A stretch of DNA of 64,000 bases from Anaerobaca sp035448545 (lineage in GTDB: Bacteria; Planctomycetota; Phycisphaerae; Sedimentisphaerales; Anaerobacaceae): NCBI GenBank assembly GCA_035448545.1, contig DAOTJE010000001.1, forward strand, positions 124,001-188,000, read 5' to 3'. The stretch's first letter is position 1; each line of letters opens with the position of its first letter. The translations under genes and the position numbers were made by a program. Under the pieces are notes generated by a model that was not told the DNA's origin, ran no database searches, and worked only from the letters and a program-made list of their open reading frames with translations. This document shows, in pieces, positions 46,940-55,552 of this stretch.

Positions 46940-48757
46940 TTACGGCGCCAGGATCTCCATGCCGCATGGCCCGCAGCGAAAGCGGACCTCGAATCGTCGT
47001 CCATCCTCATCCTCGAGAATCAGCGGCTCGGCTGTCCCCCCGGACCGGAGACCCTCGCACAGACTCATCTCCTGCCGCAGGCAGTACTTGGTGGTCATGA
47101 CAAGGCGACCCGACAGGTCCAGGCCCGATTCGGCCGCTGGTTCGATGGTCTCGACCCCGTGGCGGCGGTAAAATGCCTCGGCCTTGCGGTTCAGCACGTT
47201 GCCCAGATAGGACAGGTGTTTCTCAGGATAGGCGACGGCGTTCTTGCGGACCACGCCGGCCGGACGGGGACGATGGGCCTGGCGCACCTGCATCAATCGC
47301 TCCACGAGTCTCCTTCTGGCGGCGTTCAGCTGCGAGACGGACAGAAAGTACGTGGACGTGGTTTCCATCCGCATCTCGTGGCAGGCGAACAGGGTTTTGC
47401 CGAGCTTGGTCAGTTGGGTGTGGATTGTCTTCCGGGCCGCCTCCTCGTTCAGGGCGGGTTGTTTGTCGCCCGCGATCACGACGGCCGCCTCGTTTCCGTC
47501 TTCGTCGCGGCCAATCAGAGTCAGTTCCTGGGACTTCTCCACAAGGCTCATGGCGAGCTGGATCTTCCGCCGGGCGGCCTTGCCGGTCAGTTTGCCGGAG
47601 AACACGCGGTCGTAGTTGCGATAGATTTTCTGGCCGGCGCGGATGCCGTGCATCTTTTGTGGATAGACTCTGCGGCCCTCGACGCGGTTGACCAGTGTGC
47701 CGGACAACTCCCGTTTTCCATTGAAGAAGCAGATCCCGTCGCCACTGTGCAGGTCATGATCGTCGCCAAGGACGAAACACAACTTCTCTACGTTCGCCAC
47801 CGTCCCGATGAACTCTCCTCTGGACTTGGGGCTGTCGATGGCGCCAACGCCCGACAGGGGTCCGGTCAGGCCGTAATCGGTGAATCCGCGACTGAACGTC
47901 TTGTTGGGATTGGGCTCGAAAGCGAGCTCGGATGACCCCGAGGAGGTTCGCGCAAAACCTCTGTCCGCCAGGAGCGTGTCGAGCTTGCGGCGGTAGAAGC
48001 CCACGGTATTGGCGACGTAGGCAACATCCTTCAGCCGCCCCTCGATCTTGAATGAACTGACCCCGGCGTCGATCAGCTCCGCCAGATGGTCGGCCAGATT
48101 CAGGTCCTTCAGGGACAGCAGGTGGCGGTCGCGGGCCAGGATCCTGCCGCGTCGGTCCTTGAGAGTGTATCGCCGCCGGCAGGGCTGGGCGCATTGGCCC
48201 CGGTTGCCGCTGCGTCCGCCGATGGCGTAGCTCATGTAGCACTGGCCGCTGGCACCGACACACAGGGCGCCATGAACGAAGCACTCCAGTTCGATGGTGG
48301 TGGCCCGGCGGATTTCGCGGATTTGACCCAGGTTTAGCTCGCGGGCCAGGATCACCCGCGAGAAGCCCACCGCTTCGAGGAATCTGACTTTCTCGACCGT
48401 GGCGTTGTGCATCTGTGTACTGGCGATCAACGGCACGGGTGGCAGGTCCAGCTCGAGCAGGCCGACGTCCTGGACGATCAGGCCGTCGATCCCGACGCGA
48501 TGCAGTTCGCCGATCATCCTCTCGGCCTGCGCCAGCTCGTCGTCGCGCAGCAGCGTGTTCAGGGCGACGTACACCCGGGCGTAATACGGATGAGCGAAGT
48601 CCACGATCTGTTGGATCGCCGCGATCGTGTTGCCCGCCGCTTCCCGGGCGCCGAACCGCGGTGCACCGACGTAGACGGCGTCGGCCCCGCACCGAATCGC
48701 GGCCTTTGCCACCTGGACATCTCGGGCGGGGGCTAATAGTTCGATTGCGGCGGTCAT
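46940..48757 (-). CDS. U32 peptidase family protein (RlhA/YegQ-like)
   Basis: The product is 605 residues. MTAAIELLAPARDVQVAKAA is followed by IRCGADAVYVGAPRFGAREA, LIASTQMHNATVEKVRFLEA and VILARELNLGQIREI. The cysteine-rich iron-sulfur region ECFVHGALCVGASGQCYMS, GNRGQCAQPCRRRY leads to DAGVSSFKIEGRLKDVAYV and a long DUF3656-like C-terminal half. Members such as RlhA hydroxylate 23S rRNA C2501, others modify tRNA; classical peptidase activity is doubtful. The start is ATG 48757 with no clear Shine-Dalgarno. A gap of 98 bases separates it from the next gene upstream on this strand. Confidence 0.92.
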   Translation of the reverse strand: MTAAIELLAPARDVQVAKAAIRCGADAVYVGAPRFGAREAAGNTIAAIQQIVDFAHPYYARVYVALNTLLRDDELAQAERMIGELHRVGIDGLIVQDVGLLELDLPPVPLIASTQMHNATVEKVRFLEAVGFSRVILARELNLGQIREIRRATTIELECFVHGALCVGASGQCYMSYAIGGRSGNRGQCAQPCRRRYTLKDRRGRILARDRHLLSLKDLNLADHLAELIDAGVSSFKIEGRLKDVAYVANTVGFYRRKLDTLLADRGFARTSSGSSELAFEPNPNKTFSRGFTDYGLTGPLSGVGAIDSPKSRGEFIGTVANVEKLCFVLGDDHDLHSGDGICFFNGKRELSGTLVNRVEGRRVYPQKMHGIRAGQKIYRNYDRVFSGKLTGKAARRKIQLAMSLVEKSQELTLIGRDEDGNEAAVVIAGDKQPALNEEAARKTIHTQLTKLGKTLFACHEMRMETTSTYFLSVSQLNAARRRLVERLMQVRQAHRPRPAGVVRKNAVAYPEKHLSYLGNVLNRKAEAFYRRHGVETIEPAAESGLDLSGRLVMTTKYCLRQEMSLCEGLRSGGTAEPLILEDEDGRRFEVRFRCGPCGMEILAP

Positions 48758-48855
48758 GGTCGTTGGCGATGGCGTCTCGGCCGGAAGATCGGCGAGACGG
48801 GAGCGGTGATGCGACGATTACACATGGGGACTCTATTCGCGAAGGGGACCGGCGG

Positions 48856-49500
48856 TCAGCTTCCTGTCTTGTGCGACTCGATTCGCCGGCGGGTCCTCTC
48901 TCGCCAGGCAGCGGAGCCGTTGGCGGTGAAGTACTCGAACGAGGCATCCTCGACCAGCTCACCCAGCAGAGCCTTGCGGTCGGCCGAGTTCGAAATCTCC
49001 CCGATGATCTGTTTCCGGGCCCATTCGAGCTCGGCCAGGAACAGGCCGTGCTGCTCGGTGAAGATCGCTTCGAGCTTATTACGCAGATGACCGGCATAAG
49101 CGGGGCAGTAGCCCTCGGTCCCGATGGCGATTTGAAGGTCGCCTCGTCGGACGACCGCCGGAACGAAGAAGTCGCACAATGCCGGATTATCGACCACGTT
49201 GCACAGGATGCCCAGTTCCTGGCAGTCGCTATACACCTGCCGATTGACCTTCTCGTCGTCGGTCGCGGCTATGACGAGCACGGCCTCGGCAATATACTCC
49301 TTGGCGTACTTGGCCCGGATCAGTTCGGCCGACCGCTCCGCGCACAAGCTGGTCAGGACGTCGCTCGCGCGGTCCGCTACGATCACCAGACGCGCACCGG
49401 CATCGAGAAGGACGTGCGCCTTCCGGACGGCGACGGTACCGCCACCAACCAGCACTACCCTCCGGTTGGTCAGATCCAGGAATATCGGGTACTTCGGCAT
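48856..49500 (-). CDS. Precorrin-2 dehydrogenase / sirohydrochlorin ferrochelatase-like (CysG N-terminal type)
   Basis: This 214-residue protein starts PKYPIFLDLTNRRVVLVGGG with the NAD-binding VVLVGGGTVAVRKAHVLLDA, then VLVIAATDDEKVNRQVY, ILCNVVDNPALCDFFVPAVV, RRGDLQIAIGTEG and YCPAYAGHLRNKLE. It oxidises precorrin-2 to sirohydrochlorin and may insert iron to make siroheme. No uroporphyrinogen methyltransferase gene lies in the window. Start ATG 49500; a TATAAT box lies only ten bases upstream, so the mRNA would have almost no leader. Confidence 0.93.
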   Translation of the reverse strand: MPKYPIFLDLTNRRVVLVGGGTVAVRKAHVLLDAGARLVIVADRASDVLTSLCAERSAELIRAKYAKEYIAEAVLVIAATDDEKVNRQVYSDCQELGILCNVVDNPALCDFFVPAVVRRGDLQIAIGTEGYCPAYAGHLRNKLEAIFTEQHGLFLAELEWARKQIIGEISNSADRKALLGELVEDASFEYFTANGSAAWRERTRRRIESHKTGS

Positions 49501-49510
49501 AGCGCCGTGG

Positions 49511-49519
49511 ATTATACCA
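49511..49519 (-). promoter_or_regulatory. Extended -10 box, near-leaderless transcript
   Basis: On the minus strand TGGTATAAT ends ten bases before the ATG at 49500. Transcription would begin about three bases before the start codon. No good -35 is seen, as is common for extended -10 promoters. Confidence 0.5.
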
Positions 49520-49694
49520 GTCGCTGATTTGATTCGACACGAATTTTCGGTGTCTTTCCCAACAAATCCCATTGGGCCGGTTTTTCCGTTCGCAAGGATG
49601 GAGCGATGTGTTACACTCACCCCCTGCGGCGTCGCTGGTCCAATAGCATGGTCGGGCAGGCTTCCTGCGGAGCGGGCCCGGGAGGTCCGGTTTT

Positions 49695-50243
49695 GTGATA
49701 CAACTGTCTGCGCCTTTGGCGGAAGAGGATGTCCGTCGGCTGAGAGCGGGTGATGAGGTAATCCTTCGCGGTCTCGTGTACACCGCCCGCGATATGGCCC
49801 ACAAGCGGCTCTGCGCCGCACTCGAGGCCGGAGAGACGCTCCCGATCGATCTGAACAGGGCGATTCTCTACTTCGTCGGTCCGACGCCGGCACGACCGGG
49901 AGCGGTCATCGGCGCAGCCGGCCCGACCACGTCGGCACGGATGGACCCGTTCAGTCCCAGGCTGATTGCTCATGGTCTGCGGGCGACGATGGGCAAGGGC
50001 TATCGCAACGACGACGTCCGCCGGGCGTTACAGCGGTATGGAGCCGTCCACCTCTCGACGCTCGGAGGAGCCGGTGCACTGCTGAGCAAGCACATCGTCC
50101 GCGCCGACGTCGTTGCGTACGAAGATCTGGGCCCCGAGGCCATCCGACGGCTGGAGGTGATTGATTTCCCGGCAGTGGTGGCGTATGATGCTGCCGGGGG
50201 CAGTGTGTACGACAGGGTTCGCAGGATGTCCGGAGCACAATGA
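49695..50243 (+). CDS. Fumarase/tartrate dehydratase beta-type Fe-S hydro-lyase C-terminal domain
   Basis: The product is 182 residues. IQLSAPLAEEDVRRLRAGDE is followed by VILRGLVYTARDMAHKRLCA, ILYFVGPTPARPGAVIGAAG, PTTSARMDPFSPRL, MGKGYRNDDVRRALQRYG, HLSTLGGAGALLSKHIVRA and a final VIDFPAVVAYDAAGGSVYD. This is the complete beta subunit of class I fumarases and L-tartrate dehydratases, which need an Fe-S alpha subunit. No alpha gene is in the window, so it is an orphan here. Start GTG 49695 follows GGAGG by nine bases. The next gene starts two bases after its stop. Confidence 0.9.
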   Translation: MIQLSAPLAEEDVRRLRAGDEVILRGLVYTARDMAHKRLCAALEAGETLPIDLNRAILYFVGPTPARPGAVIGAAGPTTSARMDPFSPRLIAHGLRATMGKGYRNDDVRRALQRYGAVHLSTLGGAGALLSKHIVRADVVAYEDLGPEAIRRLEVIDFPAVVAYDAAGGSVYDRVRRMSGAQ

Positions 50244-50244
50244 G

Positions 50245-51303
50245 ATGAAAACAGCGTTGCTGGGGCTGATGCAGTCCGGCAAGAGTACGATCTTCGCGGC
50301 CATCAGCGGCAAGGCCATTCCGCCGATCGGAGCTACCGCGATCGAGGAGGCGATTGTCCCGGTTCCGGACCAGCGCCTGGATTGGCTCAACACGCTTTAC
50401 AAGCCGAAGAAGAAGACCCTGGCGACCATCGACGTGCTGGATCTGCCGGGCTTCAGTTTCACCGACGAACACGGTCGCGCCGCGGCCAGGCGGCTGATCG
50501 GCCAGATCCGCACGGCCGATATGCTGGTCCTGGTCGTGCGGGCGTTCGAAAACCCCACCGTTGCCGCATACCGCAACAGCGTCGATTGGAAACGCGACCT
50601 GGCCGAGCTGAAAACCGAACTGCTCCTGAGCGATCTGGAACTGGTCACCACGAGGGTCGAGAAGCTGGAAAAGCAGGTCCACAAGCCCACCAAGACGCAG
50701 GCGCAGGACAAGGCGGAACTGGCGGTTCAACTGAGGTTGCAGGAGGCTATCGAGGCGGAAAAGCCGATCAGTTCCGTGATCCAGACCGAGGAGGAACGGG
50801 CCATTGTCAAATCGCTCGGTTTTCTGACGCTCAAGCCCATGGCGGCTGTCATCAACGTGGGGGAGGACCAGGCGGGCCAGACGATCGCCGTGGACGGGCC
50901 GATCTCGGCGGTGACGATGTGCGCCAAGCTCGAATACGAGCTGGCGCAGTTGGATGCCGAGACCCGCAAGACCTTCATGGCCGATCTGGGGATCACCGAG
51001 TCGGCAGCCGAGAAGTTCGTTCAGATGTGCTACTCCACACTCGGATTGGTGAGTTTTCTGACGGCGGGGTCCGACGAGGTGCGGGCCTGGCCGATCAAGG
51101 ACGGCACGGTGGCGGTGGATGCGGCTGGGAAGATTCACAGCGACATCAAACGGGGATTCATCCGCGCCGAAACCATGGCCTACGCCGACCTGAAGGCACT
51201 GGGCGATGAGAAGGCCGTCCGGGCGGCCGGGAAGATGCGACTGGAAGGCAAGGAGTATGTCGTCAAAGACGGCGACATCATCAATTTCCGATTCAATGTG
51301 TAG
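50245..51303 (+). CDS. YchF-family NTPase (divergent)
   Basis: The product is 352 residues. The P-loop is GLMQSGKSTIF (residues 6-16), replacing the usual GLPNVGKST, and switch motif DLPGF precedes SFTDEHGRAAARRLIGQIRT. A helical insertion follows, then KPMAAVINVGED and a C-terminal TGS/DUF933 region: ADLGITESAAEKFVQMCYST, LGLVSFLTAGSDEVRAWPIK, GTVAVDAAGKIHSDIKRGFI and RLEGKEYVVKDGDIINFRFN. The C-terminus is clearly YchF (an Obg-like ATPase linked to ribosomes and stress), but the N-terminal part is more divergent than ordinary YchF. It is coupled to the fumarase beta gene upstream. Confidence 0.85.
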   Translation: MKTALLGLMQSGKSTIFAAISGKAIPPIGATAIEEAIVPVPDQRLDWLNTLYKPKKKTLATIDVLDLPGFSFTDEHGRAAARRLIGQIRTADMLVLVVRAFENPTVAAYRNSVDWKRDLAELKTELLLSDLELVTTRVEKLEKQVHKPTKTQAQDKAELAVQLRLQEAIEAEKPISSVIQTEEERAIVKSLGFLTLKPMAAVINVGEDQAGQTIAVDGPISAVTMCAKLEYELAQLDAETRKTFMADLGITESAAEKFVQMCYSTLGLVSFLTAGSDEVRAWPIKDGTVAVDAAGKIHSDIKRGFIRAETMAYADLKALGDEKAVRAAGKMRLEGKEYVVKDGDIINFRFNV

Positions 51304-51336
51304 GCATACTCAGGGCAGACGGGAGTCGAGCACGGA

Positions 51337-52371
51337 ATGAAGGCAGCGGTGTTGACGGGCGTTCGCCGGATGGAGGTGAGGGAGGTTCCCGATCCGAAGA
51401 TCGAGAAGGGGACCGATGTCCTGCTGAAGATTGGGAAGGTCGGGGTCTGTGGCTCGGATGTCCATTATTTCGAGACCGGACGGATCGGTTCGCAGGTGGT
51501 GCAGTTCCCGTTCATCGTCGGCCATGAGTGCGCCGCGACGGTCGCGAAGGTCGGTCCGGACGTGAGGAGCCTCCAGGTGGGCCAGGAAGTCGTGGTCGAG
51601 CCGGCGGTGTCCTGTCACGCGTGCCCGCAGTGCAAGGCGGGGCGCGAGAATACCTGCTTCAACCTGCGTTTTCTGGGCACGCCGGGGCAGGGCAACGGGT
51701 GCCTGTCGCAGTACATCGTGATGCCGGAGGAATGCTGTCTGCCGACGTACGGCAGGATTTCCATCGAGCAGGGGGTGCTCTGTGAACCTCTGGCGATCGC
51801 GGTCTACGCGGTCAAGCAGTCGCGTCTGGCCAGGGGGAAGGACGTGGCGGTGCTGGGCGCCGGGCCGATCGGTCTGTGCTGCCTGGTCAGTGCCAGGGCC
51901 GCCGGTGTCGGCGCCTGCTACATGACCGAGAAGATCGACGAGCGAGTGGAGATCGCCAGAAAGGCAGGGGCCGCTTGGGTCGGCAATCCGCTTCGGGAGG
52001 ATGTGGTCGCGGCGATTCTCCAACGCCGGCCGCTTGGAATGGATATCGTGTATGAGTGCGCAGGCCAGCAGGAGACGATCGACCAGGCGGTCGATCTGCT
52101 CAAGCCGGGCGGCACGCTTCTGCTCATCGGCATTCCGCGGGAAGACCGCATCTCGCTGTCCATCGATAAAATCCGGCGCAAGGAGGTAACGATCATCAAC
52201 GTGCGCCGTCAGAACAAGTGTACCCACGAGGCGATGGATCTGATTGCGTCCGGTGCGGCCAGGGTCGATTTCATGGTGACGCACCGCTTTGCGCTCGAGC
52301 AGGTTCAGGAGGCCTTTGAGTTGGTGGCGGGATACCGGGACGGTGTCGTCAAGGCGATGATCGAGATGTGA
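51337..52371 (+). CDS. Zinc-dependent dehydrogenase, sorbitol/xylitol type
   Basis: This 344-residue MDR-family protein has VGVCGSDVHYFETGRIGSQV with the catalytic Cys, the GHE motif in FIVGHECAATVAKVGPDV, the structural zinc cluster CHACPQCKAGRENTC, then CEPLAIAVYAVKQ, the Rossmann VAVLGAGPIGLCCLVSARAA and MDIVYECAGQQETIDQAVDL. It oxidises a polyol or secondary alcohol with NAD. It follows the YchF-like gene by 33 bases and may be co-transcribed, though no pathway partner is adjacent. Confidence 0.93.
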   Translation: MKAAVLTGVRRMEVREVPDPKIEKGTDVLLKIGKVGVCGSDVHYFETGRIGSQVVQFPFIVGHECAATVAKVGPDVRSLQVGQEVVVEPAVSCHACPQCKAGRENTCFNLRFLGTPGQGNGCLSQYIVMPEECCLPTYGRISIEQGVLCEPLAIAVYAVKQSRLARGKDVAVLGAGPIGLCCLVSARAAGVGACYMTEKIDERVEIARKAGAAWVGNPLREDVVAAILQRRPLGMDIVYECAGQQETIDQAVDLLKPGGTLLLIGIPREDRISLSIDKIRRKEVTIINVRRQNKCTHEAMDLIASGAARVDFMVTHRFALEQVQEAFELVAGYRDGVVKAMIEM

Positions 52372-52473
52372 TCGCCCCACGACGGAGCGGCAGCCCGACG
52401 ACAGGTTGGAACGGGGGTGGTGTACGGGGGTAGGTGTGGGGGTTTCCAGGTCTATGGTGCGTTTGGAGATTTG

Positions 52474-53724
52474 ATGGTCGGTCGGATCAAGCAGGCATCC
52501 GTCATCAGCATCGGCAACGAAGTCCTCAGTGGCCATACCGTCGACACGAATGCGGCACATATCGAACGACAGTTGCGGATGATCGGTGTCCCGACAGTCA
52601 GTTCGCATACGGTAGTTGATCTCCAGCCGGCAATCGTCCGCGCTCTGAAACTGGCCGCCGAGGAGGCCGACATCGTTATCGCCACCGGGGGGCTCGGTCC
52701 GACCGACGATGATCTGACCCGCGAAGGCTTCGCCGAATTCCTCGGGGTGGAACTGGAACTTCGGGAGGACCTGCTTGTCAGAATAAGTGAGATGTTCCGG
52801 AGGCGCGGGGTGCCGATGGTGCGCAAAAACGCGAACCAGGCCCGCCTCCCGAAAGGGGCGGATGTTGTGCCCAACGAGTGGGGAACCGCTCCCGGCATCG
52901 TCGCCGAGAAGGAGGGCAAGGTCTTTTTTGCTCTTCCCGGCGTCCCACGAGAGATGGAGCGCATGCTGGCGGCCTGGGTGCTTCCGAGGTTGCGGGCGTG
53001 GGCGTCGTCCCAGGCGGTGGCAGTCAGAAGGCTCAGGTGCTTCGGGGCCGGCGAGTCGGCGATTGCCGAAATGATCGGCGAGGCGATGCGGCGGGACCGC
53101 AACCCGCTGGTCAATTGCACAGCTCATTCGGGGGTCATCACGCTGGAGATTGTCGCTACGGCGGACACCGTCGCCGAGGCCGAACGGTTGGCCGAACGGG
53201 AGGAGGTCGCCCTGCGCGAGGTTCTGGGGCCGCTGGTTTATGGCACGGGTGAAGAGACCTTGGCGGAGGTCGTCGGGCGGCAGTTGAAGTGCCTCGGGAA
53301 GACTCTGGCGCTGGCCGAATCCTGTACCGGGGGGCTTCTCGCCAAGCTGATCACGGATGTTCCGGGGGCCAGCCGGTATTTCACACGCGGGTGGGTGACG
53401 TACAGCAACGATGCCAAGACGGACGAACTGGGAGTGCCGCAGGAGTTGATCGAAAAGCACGGCGCCGTCAGTGGGCAGGTGGCGGAGGCCATGGCACGGG
53501 GGGCACGGGCTCGAGCCGGCGCCGACTATGCGATTGGCATAACCGGCATCGCCGGCCCAGACGGCGGGACCGAACAGAAGCCCGTCGGCTTGGTATTCAT
53601 CAGTGTCGACTGCGAGGGCCAGGTGCAAACCCGACGCTATGTGTTCCCCTGGGAACGCGGGTATGTACGTCTTCACGCCGCGCAGACGGCGCTGGATATC
53701 CTGCGGCGCGGATTGGCCCGTTGA
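52474..53724 (+). CDS. cinA: CinA-like protein: competence/damage-inducible, NMN amidohydrolase
   Basis: The product is 416 residues. The N-terminal MoCF-like domain has VISIGNEVLSGHTVDTNAAH, IVIATGGLGPTDDDLTREGF and KVFFALPGVPREMERMLAAW. The C-terminal CinA deamidase domain has TLALAESCTGGLLAKLITDV, GASRYFTRGWVTYSNDAKTD, LGVPQELIEKHGAVSGQVAE and AIGITGIAGPDGGTEQKPVG. It recycles nicotinamide mononucleotide to nicotinate mononucleotide and may have ADP-ribose pyrophosphatase activity. Start ATG 52474 follows GGAG by five bases. The pilus promoter overlaps its stop codon. Confidence 0.95.
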   Translation: MVGRIKQASVISIGNEVLSGHTVDTNAAHIERQLRMIGVPTVSSHTVVDLQPAIVRALKLAAEEADIVIATGGLGPTDDDLTREGFAEFLGVELELREDLLVRISEMFRRRGVPMVRKNANQARLPKGADVVPNEWGTAPGIVAEKEGKVFFALPGVPREMERMLAAWVLPRLRAWASSQAVAVRRLRCFGAGESAIAEMIGEAMRRDRNPLVNCTAHSGVITLEIVATADTVAEAERLAEREEVALREVLGPLVYGTGEETLAEVVGRQLKCLGKTLALAESCTGGLLAKLITDVPGASRYFTRGWVTYSNDAKTDELGVPQELIEKHGAVSGQVAEAMARGARARAGADYAIGITGIAGPDGGTEQKPVGLVFISVDCEGQVQTRRYVFPWERGYVRLHAAQTALDILRRGLAR

Positions 53725-53749
53725 CTTGCCCGGTTGGAAGTGGTAGAAT
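53721..53749 (+). promoter_or_regulatory. Near-consensus promoter of the pilus cluster
   Basis: TTGACT (53721-53726), exactly 17 bases ending in TGG, and TAGAAT (53744-53749). The -35 overlaps the cinA stop. The first pilus gene begins 36 bases later with a GAGG Shine-Dalgarno. Confidence 0.75.
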
Positions 53750-53785
53750 AGACAGGGATGGATTGGTGCTGCACATGAGGTTTGT

Positions 53786-55525
53786 ATGACCAAGAAACGC
53801 AGGCACTTAGGGGAAATCCTCTACAAGGCGGGACTTGTCAAGAGGGAGGCCCTCATCGAGGCAATCAAGACCGGCAGGTCCAATAACAAGCGGCTTGGCC
53901 AGGTCCTGCTTGACTTGAAGCTGATCGACGAGGAGACCCTTACCAAGGCCTTGGCCAAGCAGTTCGATCTCCAGTATGTCGATCTGGACAAGGTCACGAT
54001 CCCTCCGGATGCGGTGAAGATCATCCCGGAAGACTTGATCCGTCGCCACAGCATTCTGCCCCTGAGTGTGGCCAACGGCCGTCTGAAACTAATCATCGGC
54101 GATCCGATGGACCTGGACATGATGGACTCGGTCCGACTGCGTTTGAACACCGAGTTGGAGTGCTATCTCGCCAGTCCGAAGAAGATCCGTGCCTATATCG
54201 AAAACTCGCTCGAACAGGAGGTGGACAAGCCGGAGGATGATCGGCTCGTCCACAGCATCGACACCACCGCCGCCGAGCTGGCAGAAATGGGACGGGAATT
54301 GGCGGCCGAGGCACAACGGGCCCAGGCGGCCGATGCCGACGACGAGGGACCGATCATCCGACTGGTGAACCTCATCATTGACACGGCCTACCATATGCGG
54401 GCCAGCGATATTCACGTCGAGCCGATGGCGGACCGTGTCCGCATCCGGTATCGCGTCGACGGTGTTTGTCTCGAAAAAGACAACATCCCGAAAAACATGC
54501 AGGCGCCGCTGATCACGCGTCTGAAGATTCTCTCCGGCATGGATATTGCTGAGAAACGGCTGCCTCAGGACGGTCGTATCAAGCGGAATATCGCCGGCCA
54601 GGACATCGATTTCCGCGTCTCTTCTCTGCCGGGAAACCACGGGCCCAGTGTGGTTCTTCGTATTCTCAGGCCGGACGCGGTGAATATCGGCATCGAATCG
54701 CTCGGGTTTGAGCAGGACAACTACGAGACATTCCAGAGAATCATCAAACGACCCAACGGCATTTTCCTGGTGACCGGTCCGACCGGGAGCGGCAAGACCA
54801 CCACGCTGTATGCCGCTCTGCAAGAGTTGAACAAGCCCGACAAGAAGATCATCACGGCTGAAGACCCGGTCGAATACATGTTCACCGGGATGAATCAGTG
54901 CCAAGTCAAGGAGGAGATCGGCCTGACCTTCGACCGGATCCTTCGATCGATGCTGCGTCAGGCGCCGAACATCATCCTCGTCGGCGAAATCCGCGATAGC
55001 GAGGTGGCTGATATCGCCATCCAGGCCGCCCTGACAGGCCACTTGGTGTTCAGCACTCTGCACACCAACGATGCGTGCGGGGCGATTACGCGTTTGATCG
55101 ACATGGGGGTCAAGCCGTTCCTGGTGGCCAGCTCGATTCAGGCCATTATGGCCCAGCGGCTGGTCCGCGTGATCTGCAAGAAGTGTAAGGTGGTGGACGA
55201 GCATCCCAATCCGCATTTCCTGCGGCTGGTGGGGATCGATCCGGAGGAGGTGAAGAAGCGTCCTGTTTATAAGGGACTGGGTTGTCCGGCGTGCCACAAC
55301 ACCGGCTACAAGGGCCGGCTCGGCATCTTCGAAATGCTCGAAATGAACTCGGAATTGCGCGAACTGGCATTCAAGCGCGCCACGACGACGGAGCTGCGGA
55401 GGGCAGCAAAGAACGCCGGAATGCGCGGGCTGGCAGAGGACGGGAAACTGAAGATATTCAAAGGGATCACCACAGCCGAAGAGGTCTCTCGCATCGCTCA
55501 GACCGAAGGCGTGGTAGAAGAGTAA
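53786..55525 (+). CDS. pilB: Type IV pilus/T2SS assembly ATPase PilB/GspE (copy 1)
   Basis: This 579-residue protein has an N-terminal MshEN/GspE_N region (LGEILYKAGLVKREALIEAI, then LAKQFDLQYVDLDKVTIPPD). The ATPase has Walker A GPTGSGKTTT at residues 330-339, the Asp box ITAEDPVEYMFTG, Walker B IILVGEIRDSEVA, the His box TGHLVFSTLHTNDA, and a tetracysteine zinc element (CKKCK ... CPAC). It powers pilin or pseudopilin polymerisation at the inner membrane. A linker rich in Ala and Asp separates the domains. It is the first gene of the pilus cluster. Confidence 0.95.
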   Translation: MTKKRRHLGEILYKAGLVKREALIEAIKTGRSNNKRLGQVLLDLKLIDEETLTKALAKQFDLQYVDLDKVTIPPDAVKIIPEDLIRRHSILPLSVANGRLKLIIGDPMDLDMMDSVRLRLNTELECYLASPKKIRAYIENSLEQEVDKPEDDRLVHSIDTTAAELAEMGRELAAEAQRAQAADADDEGPIIRLVNLIIDTAYHMRASDIHVEPMADRVRIRYRVDGVCLEKDNIPKNMQAPLITRLKILSGMDIAEKRLPQDGRIKRNIAGQDIDFRVSSLPGNHGPSVVLRILRPDAVNIGIESLGFEQDNYETFQRIIKRPNGIFLVTGPTGSGKTTTLYAALQELNKPDKKIITAEDPVEYMFTGMNQCQVKEEIGLTFDRILRSMLRQAPNIILVGEIRDSEVADIAIQAALTGHLVFSTLHTNDACGAITRLIDMGVKPFLVASSIQAIMAQRLVRVICKKCKVVDEHPNPHFLRLVGIDPEEVKKRPVYKGLGCPACHNTGYKGRLGIFEMLEMNSELRELAFKRATTTELRRAAKNAGMRGLAEDGKLKIFKGITTAEEVSRIAQTEGVVEE

Positions 55526-55552
55526 TCGTACTTTCAGGCAAAGGATCACCAG

